Part shown: positions 61,134-64,000 of the stretch, in pieces | How positions within the stretch are numbered: position 1 is the stretch's first letter | Layout: each line of letters begins with the position of its first letter | From: Gymnopus androsaceus JB14 | Taxonomy: Eukaryota > Basidiomycota > Agaricomycetes > Agaricales > Omphalotaceae | Assembly (NCBI GenBank): GCA_009733575.1 | Contig: ML769388.1 | Span: forward strand, 124,001-188,000 | Length of the DNA: 64,000 bases | Direction of reading: 5' to 3' | Notes under the pieces: generated by a model | Seen by the model: the letters and a program-made list of their open reading frames with translations, nothing else | Told to the model about the DNA's origin: nothing | The model's database searches: none | Position numbers and translations under genes: made by a program

Positions 61134-61678
61134 GTTTGGTGAGGAAGAGATAAGAAAACACGATCGTTATATAATTTTTTTGCGGCCAGTCCGAAAGCCT
61201 TCGGAATCGCGCGCGGTCAAAGCGCGCCATCCTTGACCCTGCCGGCGTTCACGTATTCCTGGAGAATAGACAGCCTAGAGCAGGAGGCCTCAAGGTTGCA
61301 CGGTGTTGCCTAGATCCATGACTCAAAAGAAATGTTCATTCTAGACATGAGCCCAAGGCTAATCACTCCGCTTAAACATACTTGTAAGATCTGGACTCAG
61401 ACTATAACGACTGCATAGTACGGGATAGTAAAGTCTAGGCAGAATCAAAACTGACGATCCGATGGCTCGGGAAGTGTGTATAGTGGTTGGCTGAAAGGCC
61501 ACTTATTGCCTACTACCTAATAAAGTAGTACGCGGTTAACATCGGATATTCATCAGGCGACACAGTCGGAATTGCAATCACAGCAATGTAATCCTCAAAT
61601 TTCAGATATAACTTCGAGCCCGTATAGTTTACATTCAGTTTGTGAATCGCAAGTCCGTCAACCATGGTAGTACCAGCA
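61134..61678. other. intergenic between F-box and RNase T2 genes
   Basis: Promoter of the F-box gene and 3' end of the RNase T2 gene, both minus strand. A GC-rich patch lies near 61206-61225. An open frame continuing to 61513 is in the wrong phase for the RNase and is not used. Confidence 0.45.
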
Positions 61679-63032
61679 TCAGTTCTTAATTGTCTTCGGG
61701 AGCCATTTAATACCGCTCTCGGGGCAGCTGCCGGTGAAGGGAGAGGCTGAAGGAACACGCACATATTAGTTAGTTAGAGATCCAAGTCCAAGGATAGTAT
61801 ACTCACTAATCATTTCGAAATCTCCATCGATCACTGAACCCCTCAGGTTGAAATACCAGTAGACCTCACTTAGGTCACTTCCGTCACATTCCAACTGAGG
61901 CGCAAATCCGCCAGATTCAGCCTCGAGCGCGGCAGTAAGAGCAGCGTACGTGTGGGTCGTAGAAGAGCTCGGAGTGATTCCTTGGTTGGTCAACCTGGAC
62001 CCTTGTATAAGTTTCCAAATCAACAGAGCTGAAGGAAGAAATACTGACCATGTGTAAGTAGGCAAAGTCTGGAGTATTATGAGTACAAAGGTTATTAACA
62101 CGGACGAAGAAATATCTTACCTGAAACAAGGTTACAACTTGTTCGAAGAACGCGACAGCCTGTTCAAATGATATAAATTCTTCTAGTGACTCGGAGTGCG
62201 AAAGCAGTAGATTTACCTCAGCGCCCTTGGGACTTCCCGAAGGCAAACAGTCAACCTGGAGCGTGCTGTAGCAAGTACCGTGCGTGGCCCACTCATGCTA
62301 GAGAAATGTTTATTAGAATCGAATGCGACAGTAGAAAGCCATGTCGTGACTCACCTCCCAAAGTTCCTCGTTGCTGCCATCGTCCGGGTCGTTAAGCCAA
62401 AACTTCACAAAAATTAGATTGTCGAGCATGAGGGGTTTAAGTAGATTGTTTGCATACGTCGTTCATGAAGTCAAGGGTTGTGGTCGCGCCTTGCTCAGTG
62501 AGCAACTGCAGAACTTCATGTCAGTAACATAAAAATAGTAGCCGAGGAAGTTCGCGAACGGTAGAAATATCAGTGTAGTCCCTGGAAGGATCGCAGTCTT
62601 CTTCGAAAGTACCGTCACAGCTGAGTGGGATTATCAATATCAGTGCACATATCCATTCAAAGCATGCGTACTTGTCAGGCCAGAGACCGTGGATAGTAAA
62701 ACTATCAGTTGGGCCCGTCTCAGGATCGGTATCCCAGAACTATCAAGCATGAAAGAGTCACTTCAAGGTATTCTAGGACAGCAGCGAAAAGAGCTACCTG
62801 AGTTTGAAGAATAAGACCCTTCAAAGATATATTTTAGTTTTTGTGACATTAGGACAGAGGAAAGACCTACGCCAGGAGCCTCAAAACAGCAAGTACCAGC
62901 TGCATTGGATGAGCAAGACAAAGGGCCCGTAGTTGAACAACCAGAGCTGATAGATGCTGCTCTGTTGTGGAGTGAACCGGCAATTGAAGTGGCTGCTACA
63001 GCGGGGCGTAAGAGACCAGTGAGAACGACCAT
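61679..63032 (-). CDS. secreted RNase T2
   Basis: RNase T2 cuts single-stranded RNA through 2',3'-cyclic phosphates, outside the cell or in vacuoles. Start at 63032: MVVLTGLLRPAVAATSIAGS is a signal peptide. The first catalytic segment is SFTIHGLWPDKCDG (catalytic His), the second is LWEHEWATHGTCYS (Glu, His, and cysteine). A typical cysteine pattern is present (GCSTTGPLSCSS, GTCCFEAPGG). The C-terminal part shows QTLPTYTWLTNQGITP, ALTAALEAESGGFAPQLECD, EVYWYFNLRGSVIDGDFEMI and ends SPFTGSCPESGIKWLPKTIK. The true last exon lies after an intron near 61750-61806, so the stop is at 61679, not 61513. About nine short introns, all in frame; about 280 residues. Confidence 0.93.
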
Positions 63033-64000
63033 CTTAGTTGAGAGCTGCTGTAGTTTTAGACCGGGTAAAGGAGAGGTTATCACAACTCTGGAGAATCTCC
63101 ATCGAAGCGAATACTTTATATATAGAGGCATTACTCAATGCTACGGTTCAGATGGAACGCACATGCAGTCTAGTGGAGATATCATTTGGACAGAAAGATA
63201 AACGTGCGTATCACAGAAGAAATGTGCCCCATAATGATGAGAGGATATGCTGGAGAATACACCGTGCTTGTTGCCGTCAAAGAACAGCATGTGGTTCCAG
63301 TGTGGTTCTCTGTGCTTCCAGAGTACCGATGAGCCATTCCCTGCCATGCTGACCTTCGAGACCGTTTAATGCAGATTAAAATAGAAAAAATCATATGGTC
63401 GTTGATAAGAACGCCTTCAACGCCTTTCGAGGCAATGGGGACATTGGAACATCGCGATACAAATACCATGTGAACTGTAACCGTCGAGTAAAAGAAAATA
63501 GACCTGTCAATTAACCTTGAAGCGTCCCAACCAGTCTCAGCGATATTTCTCATTCTCACCGCTGTGCCCCTGACTCTGCAGCTATATGAATTGAAAGGCA
63601 GAGACGGAGACAATCGAGTCTCGTGGGCAAAATGATCACTGGTAACGCACCTTATCGCTCAGGCTGGCTTCCGTAGCACTCGAAAGTACGTTCCAGAAAT
63701 ACCAGTGAAAGGGAGCAAGTGGGAGGGAGGAAGATGAAAGCGATGAATCTGAAATTAAGGCTGTAAGCGATGTCTTCGAGATCTAGATTCGAATCTGGCT
63801 GATCTCCTCTGCAAAGGAACCAAAAGTATCATGTCATTCCATCCTCCAACATATACAGATTTTCAAAGATAGAAAAAGATCCCCAGGACGACGAAATATA
63901 CTATATAGTATCAATTTTGGTACCGCTGTCGGTGAAAAGAGAATCTGAGGAGCATAGTACTTAGCCAGACATTCAAGTCGAGGGACTCACTACGGAATCT
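63033..64000. other. right flank, no supported gene
   Basis: Promoter of the RNase T2 gene (minus), then 600-800 bp where neither strand shows a domain or a convincing exon chain. A minus-strand segment around 63480-63720 has possible splice signals (GTGCGT, CATATAG) but no recognisable protein; it could be the end of a gene that starts outside the window. Confidence 0.3.

Noticed and set aside
61513..61764. Open frame that could extend the RNase T2 gene
   Set aside because: Wrong phase: the acceptor near 61750 leads to SPFTGSCPESGIKWLPKTIK, the expected RNase T2 end, in another frame with a stop at 61679.

Overview
The window is eukaryotic nuclear DNA from a filamentous basidiomycete, most likely a mushroom-forming Agaricomycete. 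The evidence is a high gene density on both strands, genes split by many introns of about 50-60 bases with GT...AG ends, and recognisable fungal proteins (palI/Rim9, a DUF7704 membrane protein, Zn2Cys6 factor, CSC1-like channel, fungal RNase T2). There is no sign of bacterial operons, phage, CRISPR or a complete transposon. Gene models below were built by hand by joining open frames at splice sites; boundaries are the coding start and stop.

Left part (0.3-19.3 kb): Syo1 ribosomal-protein import chaperone, a single-pass membrane protein, the corepressor scaffold SIN3, a small membrane-anchored Ser/Pro-rich protein (all minus), palI (plus), then on the minus strand a secreted agmatinase, a ricin-B-fold lectin-like protein, an unknown conserved protein and mitochondrial ribosomal protein uL30m. 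Middle (19.4-36.5 kb): RIX7 AAA ATPase shares a 152-bp divergent promoter with uL30m; then a mitochondrial GHITM/MICS1 protein, DNA2 nuclease-helicase and a TBL1/SIF2 corepressor subunit (minus); DCAF11 WD40 protein, ribosomal protein P1 and an F-box/LRR protein (plus). Right part (36.5-64 kb): a tail-anchored unknown protein, a small mitochondrial protein with a 10-nt exon, SLY1, a Zn2Cys6 transcription factor, a DUF7704 protein, a CSC1/OSCA-type channel, a small conserved protein, an NmrA-type oxidoreductase, a secreted acid sphingomyelinase, a second F-box protein and a secreted RNase T2.

Most genes are housekeeping and act independently. Themes that recur are ribosome production (SYO1, uL30m, RIX7, P1), chromatin repression (SIN3, TBL1/SIF2), genome maintenance (DNA2) and secreted hydrolases (agmatinase, sphingomyelinase, RNase T2).

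The most striking feature is that six otherwise well-conserved genes (SYO1, uL30m, SLY1, the Zn2Cys6 factor, the CSC1-like channel and the sphingomyelinase) are each interrupted by one to three single-base frame breaks, eleven in all, while the long genes SIN3, DNA2, RIX7, TBL1 and DCAF11 read cleanly. Residual assembly indels are the likeliest cause, but real decay or recoding cannot be excluded from sequence alone. I did not find a convincing new multi-gene system.
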